Shown: one piece after another, positions 35,037 through 46,102 of the stretch
How the letters are laid out: each line of letters opens with the position of its first letter
Position numbering within the stretch: position 1 is the stretch's first letter
Assembly (NCBI GenBank): GCA_958430865.1
Contig: CAUDNR010000446.1
Span: forward strand, 116,532 to 180,531
Length of the DNA: 64,000 bases
DNA from: Entrophospora sp. SA101
Lineage: Eukaryota; Glomeromycota; Glomeromycetes; Entrophosporales; Entrophosporaceae
Direction: 5' to 3'
Position numbers and translations under genes: made by a program
Notes under the pieces: generated by a model
What the model saw: only the letters and a program-made list of their open reading frames with translations
Database searches by the model: none
Told to the model about the DNA's origin: nothing

Positions 35037-35258
35037 GCATAGTGGAAATTTGAAATGTCACTAATTTTTTATATTGTGCAATGTAGCTTTACAATACACG
35101 GCAAACATTCTGGCAATAAAAAGTAAGTGATAAACTGGATTTGAATTGGATCTGAACTTGATCTCCAATTTAGAGAGGTAACAACTATATACTGGTAAAG
35201 TTTCAGGAGCAATGAGTTCTGTATGACACTTCGTGTAACAACAAACTTCCATTATGCT
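35037..35258. mobile_element. MITE (~220 bp), family of 60600-60820
   Basis: Ends catagtggaaatttg on the left and the near-complement caaacttccattatg on the right. Internal sequence (tttacaatacac, caataaaaagta, gataaactg, tttagagaggt) is shared with the copy at 60600-60820 at clearly lower than full identity. Short open frames in it are not called. Confidence 0.75.
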
Positions 35259-35598
35259 CGTTCACACAATAAAAAATGGGGGTCGCCAAAGAATTTCTTT
35301 TTAATATGTAACAAACAAACATTTTGAAGGAATCGTTCGCAGAAAAAAATTTATCTTGATATCTTTTCATCGTAAATATCTCCATGGCGAAAGTTTGGTT
35401 TTCACAGGTTTGTGTCCTCTTACTTCGTTCGTTATTATTACAATTTACTCTTTAACATTTATTGGTTCCGTAGCAACAGTAGTAGCAGTAATTATTTGAT
35501 TTTGAGCTGTACATTACAGCATGATTGATTTAAAGTTTTTTAATTAAAGATAAATAAATTTATTACAAAATAATTAAATAAATTAAATAGATTATAGA

Positions 35599-36795
35599 TT
35601 ATATTTTATTCCTTAATTTTCCAATAGGCATTTCATCATCACTTTCTATAATTTGCTCTTTTGTTGTTTTTCCTTTGTCCTCTTCTTCATCACCACCAAT
35701 ATTAATATCATTACTACTGACCCTTCCCGAATCCGAATAACCTGCTAAAGCTTCACTAAGCACTGAACCAAGAAAATCACCAACAATACTATCCTCACCA
35801 TCTAGATTTTTTTCCTTTGAAGAAGATATTGTTTGTCCTAATGGTTTGTCTTCTTCTTCCACTGCCACATTTTTACCATTTTTTGATTGTGATCTAGCAG
35901 ATTGATTTGATAGTGATTTTTTAGATAGTGATCTTATATCCAAAATTGCTAATGGTATTTTATCACCTAATGGTACATCAAATGATGATGATGACCCTTC
36001 TGAATCAGAATCTATTTTCCTGCCATCAATCTTAACTTTATTTTTTTCCCGATGTGATTTTGATCTTTCTTTATTATTACTATTATTACTATTATTATTT
36101 TTACTAACAAAATCCGAATTGGAAGTAGATTTCTTGTCACGGCGTGATGGAGTCCTTGTAGAAAATTTATGGTGTAGTTCGGGATCATCATCATCATCAT
36201 CATTATTTTTAGGTGATGATGAATGACGATGTTGTCTTCCTGATATTGATTGTTCAGTGGTCCGACTTTCTGAAAATGGTTCTCTTTTAGATTGTGAATT
36301 GGAACTGGAAGCACTCAATGAACCTCTTCCATCGTGGTGATCACTCCCACTCCTATTCCCCCTTGTATCTCGTGACCTGGTCGGTATTGAGAATGAAACT
36401 TCAGGATTAAGGTTCTGATTATCATCTGTTGATAGTTTGTTAGAATGTCTTTTAGAGAATCTATTACTATGACTACTATGACGATTATTGTGATTGTGAT
36501 GGCTGTTGTTGTTGCTGGATGACAACGATGAATCTTTATCAACCTCGATGACAACAGAAGAAGACGCTGGTACAAATTCATGAATGTAGATGTCTTTATT
36601 ATCAAATTCTAAACTTGATCTTGGTAGCACAGCTTTTGTGTTCCTGACAACTTCATCTTCATTTATATATGACTCTAATTGTTTGATTTTGGATTCTCGA
36701 TTAAGTTTATTATGTTTTGAAAGTCTGTTTGATCTGTCATTTCTATTAATACCACTACTACGATTACTGTAATTCTTGGTATTACTACTATTGAT

Positions 36796-36870
<75 letters not shown>

Positions 36871-37773
36871 TATATCTATATCTATATCTATAAAAGCATT
36901 TTTTGGTCTATTATCATCATCATCATGATTATTACCAGAATCTAAAAATAAATTAGGAGAAGATACTGAATCTTTTTTCTCGTTTTTTTTGTAAAAGCCA
37001 CCGCCTTCACCAACGTTTCTTCTATAGACCAAGTAAAGAGCACCTACTAATCCCAAACCTAAAATACAACCACCTATTATGATAGCATATTTTGGCCAAG
37101 TACCAAATGGACCCAGTGAAATTTTATCAGAATCCTGATTTTCACTTGATGAAGCCAAATCTCCACAAACAGTCCTTTGTTCACATTTATCACCAAATAT
37201 ATAGACGTTTACAACAGGCAATTCCACCTGATTGGTACCATTGTCATTTTCAATATTTTGAGTAATTGTTTGATTTTGATTTATTGGGTCTGGAATGTCA
37301 GTCTCTGATTCTAATAGGTTTGGTTGTGATGTTTGTGGTGAAACTTTTGGAAATTGTACTAAGAGTTGCACAAAAAAAAATTCATTATCTCTTGATTCAC
37401 ATTCATAAACAGGCCCTGCGTTGGAATTTCTTAAACAATGAACATATGAAATAGGAGATGATGGATCTCCTTGTGCTAAATATCCTTGAGGAAGTCCAAA
37501 TTTAGCTATATATTTATTATTGTATTTTTTTGAATTTACATGAGATGCCGTAATATTTAACAAATATAAATTGGGTGCTTGTTTTAATTCAGCTGATGTT
37601 GAATAGCAACATAATCCTCCTATTATTGATAAAATTATATTATCTATTTTAACAGAAAATAATTTACTATAAATAATATAAATACAAAAAAAATTACCTG
37701 CATCAACAACGGCTCGGAATAATATCACAAATAAAGAGACGATTATTAAAATGATTGATGTTGAATTATTCAT
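35599..37773 (-). CDS. Type I membrane protein with Cys-bearing ectodomain and long poly-Asp tail
   Basis: Two exons, 37698..37773 and 35599..37619, give 698 residues from the ATG at 37773 (an in-frame ATG lies 10 codons upstream). MNNSTSIILIIVSLFVILFR is a signal peptide. A ~180-residue ectodomain follows with paired cysteines (GLCCYST, VHCLRN, VYECES, DKCEQRTVC) and several N-glycosylation sites (NIT, NQT, NGT). One transmembrane helix spans about 203-224 (YAIIIGGCILGLGLVGALYL), then basic YRR. The ~470-residue cytosolic tail is Ser/Asn/Asp-rich with a run of ~25 Asp coded by (GAT)25. The 78-nt intron is in frame without a stop, so retention would still give an open protein. Possibly a cell-surface sensor or wall-associated protein, by layout only; no domain recognised. 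Confidence 0.75.
36796..36870. repeat. (ATC)25 microsatellite coding for poly-Asp
   Basis: Seventy-five bases of pure ATC on the plus strand read as GAT (Asp) codons in the minus-strand membrane protein. An (ATATCT)-type stretch follows, coding alternating Asp-Ile. Confidence 0.95.
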
Positions 37774-37803
37774 ATTATCGCGAAAAAATATAGGTAAGAT
37801 CAT

Positions 37804-39727
37804 GCATATGATAAAAATAAAATTAATGGATTTTTATTGAATGCAAATTTAACGATAAAAAAATGCTCGATTGTTATTTATAAATATTACTCTAGAAATA
37901 TATTTTTTTTAGTTAGGTCATCATAATGAATGTTTTTTAGTGAATAAAATAATAACAACCAATTGAAATTAATTATTATATAAATTGAAAAATGCATATT
38001 GCTTTATTGTCAAAGTTTAGAACGTCACTGATGCATGCTGTAGTCAAAAGACTCCCAGTGGCTCAAAATTGATCAGATCAGGAAATACTGTTCTGCTTTT
38101 GTGTTTCAAAATAAATCTAACGATATTAGATATAAATCTTTTGGTTATTGTTGTAATCATTGCCTTCTTGGTAATAATGACAAAAATGACACTTTTTTCT
38201 TTCAGAAAAGGGTTTTTAAGAAACCGGAATAACAGAACAAGTTGTGCTACAAAAGTGGTAATTGTGGTGTTGATCACGTTTCTGAATTAATAGTAACGCA
38301 TTATCAGAGAAGGATTTTGGACTCCAGTCACTTGGTAACATTACATTTTCACCTTATTTATTTAATAATAATCTCAAAATTCATTATACTATATAATAAA
38401 ATGTGCCTAAATTTGTTAACCCGAAATTGACAACGAATGGTATAGTTAAGAGTATTATTATATTATAGTTTTTTTTCAATTATTATTTTTTTTCATTGTT
38501 ACCAGAAATATTGATCTTCTAATTGTGCTACATACAGGCATTGGCGATCAATTCAAAAATTTTATTTGTCGTCTGTTATAGTATACTAATAAAGTCAAAC
38601 CCTCGGTTCAACGAATTTTATATTTAAATATTGTTAAAATGAACGGACAGCAATACTAATATTAATCGCATTACAAAGATTCACGTGATATAATTTAAAA
38701 AAATCCAAAAAAAATACAAAAAGGTGAAAGCGGGAAACAATAATAAAAAAGATTAATTGCGAACAACAATAATCAAATTGTTTAATTAATATTAAAGAAC
38801 ATTTTATCCAAATTTCCAAATAATAAAAAAAAGATAATCGAACAATAGTAATAAAATTGTTTAATTAAAAATAAAAAGATAACACACATACTACATGTAT
38901 AAAAAAAAACGTAAAATTATTTTCGTGGACAACTTGATTTATAAAAAAAGAAATATTGGTTAGAAAATTATTAAAATGTGTTAAAGTGATAGTACTAAAT
39001 AATTACCTTCGAGAATGATAACACATTCGATCTATATAACATTACTCTTAAGTAAATCAGTTTCTCCTGGATGAAAATATCCTTATTTGACATAAAACCA
39101 TACAGAAGTTGGACTCTTTACATCTGGCAAACATTCACCTTCGGTGACAAAACTATCAGGACGGAAAATAGTTTGTAGAACGGATGAAGGGGATTTACAT
39201 GATTGATCATAAATCGAAATAGACTCATACTCGGTAGCTGTAAATTTGAAAGCCTTAGGAAGCTTAAAATATGCAAAATGCCAGGCGCGGGACAACATTG
39301 AGCAAAAATCGGATACAGGAAAATAGTCAAAGAATTGAGATGGCCATTTTTTATAAAGAAAGAAAAGGCGAGAGATTTTAATTCAATTTAGCTTTTATAG
39401 AAAATACTGGTGATGGACGAGGAGGACACTGCACAATAAATTAAAATGATCATCGAAATTACTTTTACTCTTATTAGCTAATACTAATAATATAATGACT
39501 AATTCATCAACAGCACAACGTGGGTACATGGATCTTTACTCTTAATAGTAAGATCACCCAAACTTCAATTTTTTACCTTAATTATAATCCGGGTCTTGTT
39601 TTATCACCGTGACTATATAGGGTATTACAAACGTATTGATCAGTTTAATCGTGACACTAGTAAAAAAAAAATATATATATTTGTATTTCTCATTAAAACA
39701 AAGTTATCAGTACTTGTACATCAAAAA
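37804..39727. other. Intergenic between two divergent genes
   Basis: Separates the starts of the membrane-protein gene (minus) and TRA2 (plus). Overlapping minus-strand open frames of about 70 codons at 39083-39330 have protein-like composition but no splice or motif support. Nothing else is visible. Confidence 0.4.
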
Positions 39728-40817
39728 ATGAGTTCAACACAAAATTATCCACTCACAAATAATGAGCGAGGTGGCTCTCGTAGTAGATCACCACGAACCA
39801 GATCCTCAAGACGTCGTTCTCCTTCAAAAAGTTCTTCTAGTAGAAGTCGATCTAGAACTAGAACTAGAACTAGACGTAGAAGGTTGGTCCCTATTTCATA
39901 ATCTATTCTGTTTTTATTTTTATTTTTTTAGTTAATAGCTAAGTGATTAATTTATATTTTAGAACCCGAAGTCCTGTTAGAAGTCGTGAACGAAGTCGCA
40001 ATAGGAGACACAGCCACAGAGATGTATGCTTTACTATTTATACATGCATGCACATACATATTAATTCGTGATGTTTTAAATGATGGTCAACTTTTAAAAT
40101 CTTTTTTTTTTTTTAATAGGAACCTGACCCTAGTTGTGTATTGGGAGTTTTTAATTTGAGTCTTAGAACTGTTGAAAGAGATTTACAAAATATCTTTGAA
40201 CGATATGGAAAAGTAAATCAAGTTACAATAGTTTATGATCACAGGGTAATATTAATGATTGTTTATTTAAAAATAATTTCAATTACATTATTACTTTAAA
40301 TATAATAATAATAATTGACTAATATTGATTTTTTACATTGTATAGAGCGACAGATCTCGTGGATTTGGATTTGTTTACATGGATTCAATCGAAGAAGCAA
40401 CTGTCGCTAAAGAAAAAACCAATGGAATGGTATTTTCATCATTTTCATTATTTTGTTATGAGGTATTAATAATATTTTAATAAATTCTTTTATTTTAAAA
40501 CTTTTTATTACTATATCTAATTCTAGGAAGTAAATGGCAGAAATATGCGCGTTGATTATTCTTTGACACAAAGACCACACACGCCTACTCCTGGAGAATA
40601 TATGGGTGATAGGCCTCATTATTACCGTAGTAGTGGGAATTTTTATCGTCGTACACCATCTCATTCTCCTCGAAGATTTAGTAGAAGAAGAAGTCCTTCA
40701 AGATCTAGGAGCCGTAGTTGGTCAAGAGGTCGAAGAAGGTCTCGTAGTAACAGTTTTTCAAGATATAGGAGAAGTTCACCAGGTCGTAGAAGGAGTTCTC
40801 GTAGCTATTCACGTTAA
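39728..40817 (+). CDS. TRA2: Transformer-2-like SR splicing regulator
   Basis: Nuclear RNA-binding splicing activator. Five exons in phase: 39728..39882, 39963..40023, 40120..40245, 40346..40429, 40527..40817, giving 238 residues. Layout is RS1-RRM-RS2. The N-terminal RS domain (about residues 15-72) is followed by one RRM, with RNP2 VLGVFNLS, helix [16 protein letters not shown] and RNP1 RGFGFVYM. It ends in [20 protein letters not shown]. The RPHTPTPG linker after the RRM is a hallmark of Tra2 proteins. A C-terminal Arg/Ser domain ends RSSRSYSR. Codons in the RS domains are repetitive, but splice sites are standard. The human counterparts are TRA2A and TRA2B. Confidence 0.95.
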
Positions 40818-41335
40818 ATTGGTTAGTTGATAAATTTATGAAATCAAAGAAAAATATAATGTTGAATAATTAATTACTAACAATATAATGTGTGTGTATA
40901 TATGTATGCATGTCAGTTCAAATTAATAGAATTTTCTCATTATTTTCGGATATTGATGACTGACAGATTTGCAAATTTTTAATATTCATATTAATTTTTT
41001 CTTTTTTTCAAGTATTATAATTGGGTATTACTACAGTTTCTTTTTTAATATGTTTCAGGAGTATGCATTAAAAAAAAGAAAGAAAAAAAAAGGACCATCT
41101 GAAGAGTGGGAATTAAAATATTTTTAGTGTATTAAATGAAGTTTTCTTTTTACAATTATCAAGCATTTACTGGAATATCAATAACTTGTTTAGGAATAGG
41201 TGATAAAATTTTGGAATTTATTTTAATATATATATTAAAAAATTTTTTTTTAAAAAATGTTATTCCTCCATGAATATATATAAATTTAGTTTTATATACA
41301 AGTAGGTATCAATGAATTAAGTAACCTACAAAAAA

Positions 41336-41374
<39 letters not shown>

Positions 41375-42590
41375 TATATAATCTATTGCAAATCTCATAA
41401 CCTTTTCAAACGTTATATATTCAAAAATCCAGACCTTCAAGAATTAGAAAAATCATATATATAGAAGAAAGAAAAAATTTATATATGAAGGCATCGTTTC
41501 CGCATTTTGGGGGAACATGAAAAGAACAATGAAGGAAAATAATTTTGAATATATTTCGAAGAAAATGATTTATCATGCTTATATATCTCTTACTTTTGAA
41601 AGTTGGTGTTAATGAAGTTAAACAAAATCAGAAGGATTTATTGAATTTATGAAGACTAGTGAAAAAGACGCAATGATTAATGAACATTGAATGAACAAGC
41701 CAATTAAAGAATGGTTGATTGAAACTATTGAATGAATGAATGAATTTTAAGAAGAGTTTATCTATTAGTGCTATTTTACATCTAATCGTTTCTATTTAGT
41801 AGTATGCCTTCCTTTTTTTAATATTGAAGATGCTGAAAAAAAATTTTTTGGTTTTATGACCAGTAAGTTAAAAACTGGAAAGAAAAAATTACGAACACTC
41901 AAAAAAGGTTAAAGTCATTGTTATTTACTACTACTGATCTACTGATCAAATAAAGATGAAGATGACTAGCCTTTTTGAAGAAGAAGATTTATTAAACATT
42001 GTCACCTTATTTATTCTTTCTTCAGGATGTATATTAGGTAAAATGTAATCATGGATTATTTTTTTAACTGTTGGGGTTAGAATATTATTATTATTAAAAG
42101 GTGGCATTTATAAATCAATACAAGCATGGTGTCTTGTCATGAAAGCTGTCCTAGTACTAGTGTTGCGAATCAACTAGCCGTAGACGTGACTAGAAATTTC
42201 CCAAATCGACCAAGATTTCAGCCATAGTTAGATTATATATAGCTGTTAACTAAGGTCAATAATGACTAATACACTGAATTATATGGCTCATCTTTTTATT
42301 ACCCTAATATACTATATAACACAGGTCAAAATTCGATATCCCAAAAATTAGTGTAACGTGGCGCTTCTGCCATTTATTAAGCTATAAAAAGGACATGTTT
42401 ATTGGATCAAGGTAATTAATAGTCGTTTAACATAGATATTGTTTTTATTTATTAATTCAACTAATTGAGGCCCTTTTCTAACATATCATTCAATATCAAT
42501 AATAAAACAGTAGGAAATGAATACCACGTACTCATATGTATCTTCATTCGATTACCTATATAGAAAGTTTATTTCCAGAAAGTAGTATAT
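40818..42590. other. Intergenic, with TA microsatellite
   Basis: A (TA)n run lies at about 41341-41370. No open frame of note and no recognisable repeats. Confidence 0.4.
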
Positions 42591-42594
42591 TAAT

Positions 42595-43760
42595 ATACAG
42601 TGCGAATTGTCTACATAACAGCTCTTTTATTAAGACTGATGGTTTATTAGAACCTTCTCCATAAACTATACAATTTTTATCCTCAATGACAATAGTTTTA
42701 CCAAATATTTTTTCTATGGCTTCAATTTCACTAAGATCAACTGGAACAGAATAAAGAATATTACCAACATTATATTTTCCAACTGTAAAAGTCCTTGACT
42801 TGTTTTAATTCTTTTTTTAGCATTTTTTTAAAATCAGAAATTAATGGGAACCATACTTTTCTATTTTTAGTTTTTTGATTTCCTCTTTTTCTTCTTTTTT
42901 GAGACTTGGCATTTGTACTGCTATCTCCTGTACTGCTATGTCCTATACTGCATAGAATTTGTGAACCTCCTGACTTGTTTTTTTCTCTGTTAATAAAACA
43001 TATATCCACTTGCAACTGATGCAGCTAATAATAATATTGCTAATGGTGCTAATGCTACAACACCAGTAAATAATTTTTCAACTCTGTATGATATCTTTGT
43101 CATGCTAACAATTCTTGCTGATATGCTTTCATTTAACATTAACATTTTCTCCTCTGGAGTAATATTTGTAGTAGTATATTCAGTGCTGATATAAGTAATA
43201 TAATCTGTACTAGTAGTAGAATCTGTAGTAGTGCTAGTAATATAATCAGTACTAATAGTATATTCAATGTCAGTATCAGTAGTATAACTTGGATTCTCAA
43301 CAGTGGTATAATCTGTGTTGACAATAGTGGTATAAATCGGACTGTGACATGCTCTTCAATGTTAGTAGTAGTACACGGTACTGGTGTACACAATCATGCG
43401 ATATGCATGACGCCGGCCGGTATACACATTTGCTGTGTACACGATACCAGTATACACTGTTGTGATGGACAATCCTCGCACAAACACGGTGGATCTGGAT
43501 CACAACATGAGCTAGGACCGTCAACGTTAGTATAACAAGTCGTTTGAGATGATATACATGTTGGATTTGACTTTGGATTGCAACATACGTGAGCAAATTC
43601 ACAACTAGAACAAACAGGGTGTTTTAGGCACCACACAATTTGTCACTGTCGTTGTCATTGGTTCTGGCGGTGTTGTTGTTGTTGTCGGTGGTGGTATTGG
43701 TTCTGATGGTTTTGGTCCTGGCTCTGGATCTTGTGGGTGTGATTTTACTATAATAATAGG
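42595..43760 (-). pseudogene. Decayed Pro/Thr-rich, Cys-rich membrane protein
   Basis: Reading down from 43750: a Pro/Thr mucin-like stretch (PKPSEPIPPPTTTTTTPPEP), then a cysteine cluster in another frame (CSSCEFAHVCCNPKS, SSCCDPDPPCLCEDCPSQQC). Another shift gives Thr/Tyr repeats (TSTDYITYISTEYTTTNI). A hydrophobic span LFTGVVALAPLAILLLAA follows. Two further frames then carry a Lys-rich tail and VPVDLSEIEAIEKIFGKTI. The parts read as one secreted or surface protein with a C-terminal anchor, but three or more frame changes without good splice sites suggest a pseudogene. Some changes could be introns that I failed to place. Confidence 0.45.
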
Positions 43761-43769
43761 AAAACAATT

Positions 43770-45575
43770 TTTTATAATAATAATAATTAGAAATAATTTT
43801 TATAATACCATCCTCAAATTCAAAAATTGTAAACTTATTATAAATTTATGAAGATATTATGTAAAGTTACTGGGAGTCCATGTTTTTGACAATAATAATA
43901 TAAAAAACATTATAGGCTTATATTATTATGGAATATAAAATTGTTGAAAAGTTGAAACGATCCAAATGTAGGTGTACAAAACCCTCTTGTATATTTAAAG
44001 AAAATTATTTTTATATCAGTCAAAACTTCATCATACATATGCAAATATCCTAAACTTATCTTTGAGTATTCTTCAGCATAATGACGAAATACAATCTTCA
44101 AAAAAAAAAAATAATAAATTAAGATAACCATCCAGTGCGTTGCGAAACATGACTTTAAACCTCTATATCCCAGATTTTAAAAACTGGTTTAATGTTCTTT
44201 TTTTATTAATTCCTTGGGTTTTTTCTTTGATAATGTTAATGGTTTCTATTTTATGAATAAAAATTTTTAAAGGATATGTTTATGGAGAAAATGAAAGGAT
44301 CGGAAGTGAAAAATTTGATATTAATATTTGAAAAAAACAGGTAAAGGTATATATATTTTTTGATCTCAATTCTCGTTTGATTATCATTAAAAATGTTGTA
44401 TGAAAATACGACCTTTAGATAGAGATCAATTATACATTTGGTGATAATTTTTACAAGATCACTGCAGTAAAAAATACTCTTGGTTCACACCTATAATCCT
44501 ACTTGTAGTAATATAGTACACGAACAATATAATCTCAAGAATAATTGATAAAACATTGATTTTTAATCAATAGGTTGTATTGGTCTTTGACCTTTGTGAA
44601 CAAAAAAATTTATAATTATTATTGTCAACGACTAATTTTTGGGAGAGCAAATTCAATCAATGACAATAAAAATAAAGGATCAAACTGAATGGGGTATTTA
44701 TTACCAGCAAGTAGTTTTGGGTGTGGCTTGATTATTTTCAAGCCAAAACTTGTTATTTTTCTTTTATTCAAGAAAGAAAAGTTTTTGTTAAAATACATGG
44801 ACTCGACTTGTTTATTATATACTCTATTGGACTGCTTACTCGACTTTGTTGACCAATACAAATTAAGCGCATATGTCAAAATACAATGCAACAAATATTA
44901 ATAATAAATAAGATAATGCAAGAAGAGGGTAACAAACATCATTACTAATACTAAAAGTGTCGCAAAATTCAAACAAAATTGGCGACTCGGAAACTTTATT
45001 TGTCAAACTCAAAAAGGGTGATTTTAATAAAGGCTCGAATCTCGATTTCGATTTCGATTTCGATTTTAGTTGAAAGCTTTAAGATTGACGCAAAAGAAAT
45101 TAATTGTAAACCAAGCATAACAAGTGGATTGATGACGTGTGAGTTAAATATTCACAATTTTATGTTTAAAGTTATGGATACAAAACAAAATAAAATGTAT
45201 AATAAATAAATAATAATAAAATTCATGATTGTTTTTATTTTTATAACATACTGGGTTGTTAAATGGCGGTCTTGGATATCCGTGGATCGCATCACTAATA
45301 ACAAGTAGAATATGGCATGTTGTTTGTTAATTGGTAAATATGAGTTTAATGATGAACAGTTTCAAAGATAGTAACAGCATTGTAATACATGATGTTGGAA
45401 TGTTCTCCTTCAACTTCTTTCTAGTTGGTTGGAATAAATGATGTTTATCCGTTTGCCATCTCAACATTACTTGCCACTGGTTGATAATTTGTATGGGATC
45501 GTCCAATCAAAATAAAAAAAAATTTGGTCACATGAAATTGAATTCCTTTACCATATTTATTACATATATAAAATT
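43770..45575. other. Intergenic; GATTTC hexamer run; proteasome gene promoter side
   Basis: No supported gene. A short (GATTTC)4-like run lies near 45035-45065. The stretch before 45576 should contain the promoter of the proteasome gene; tttgccatc at about 45452-45460 differs by one base from the reverse complement of the fungal PACE box GGTGGCAAA. That may be chance. Confidence 0.35.
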
Positions 45576-45726
45576 ATGAGTCGTGGTAAGGAACTCTTTT
45601 TGAATTGTTGATGATTATAATAGCGCCAGCAAATTTGATCTTTTTATTATTGAAAATCCTTAGGTTCATCAGCAGGTTACGATCGTCACATTACAATTTT
45701 TTCACCAGAAGGAAGACTTTATCAAG
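45576..45726 (+). CDS. PSMA6: 20S proteasome subunit alpha-1 (PSMA6/Scl1 type), first two exons only
   Basis: Exon 1 is 10 bp (45576..45585, M-S-R plus one base). A GTAAGG donor and a CTTAG acceptor lead to exon 2 (45664..45726), reading GSSAGYDRHITIFSPEGRLY then Q. This is the strongly conserved N-terminus of the alpha-1 subunit, which forms part of the gate of the 20S core particle. The sequence then enters ten Ns. After the gap, DNA belongs to the 3' side of the kinase gene, with no sign of further proteasome exons, so most of the gene is missing from this scaffold. Confidence 0.93.
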
Positions 45727-45736
45727 NNNNNNNNNN
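45727..45736. other. Assembly gap (10 N)
   Basis: Ten Ns interrupt the proteasome gene. The remaining exons are absent on the other side, so the gap hides more than 10 bp or joins non-adjacent contigs. Confidence 0.98.
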
Positions 45737-46102
45737 AATTTTTTGTAATCAAATAGGTGTTAGAAAAATAAATAAAAAAATAAAAATAAAAAATGTCAAA
45801 GGCATCTATTAATAGACTTTGACATATTAAAATATATGTATATATAAATAAATAAATATTACAACACAATACATACAAAAAAAAAAAGGAAAAGAAAAAT
45901 ATATATATGCAATATATATATTATTGTATTATTATTAATTCTTTAATCAATAATAAAAAAGAATAAAAATTAATATTAATAATATCTACAAAACCAAAAT
46001 TTACAATAATAATAATATAATAATAAAAATTGTCAAAGTTGGCAAAGACATTCATTATATGCAAATAATAATAACTATTATTATATGAATGAATGAATTG
46101 TT

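Noticed and set aside
39083..39330. Two overlapping ~70-codon minus-strand frames
   Set aside because: Protein-like composition, but no recognisable family, weak start context and no splice partners.
43297..43602. 101-codon minus-strand frame in the Cys-rich locus as a separate gene
   Set aside because: It overlaps the Cys-rich frame and looks like its alternative-frame shadow; it was folded into the pseudogene call.
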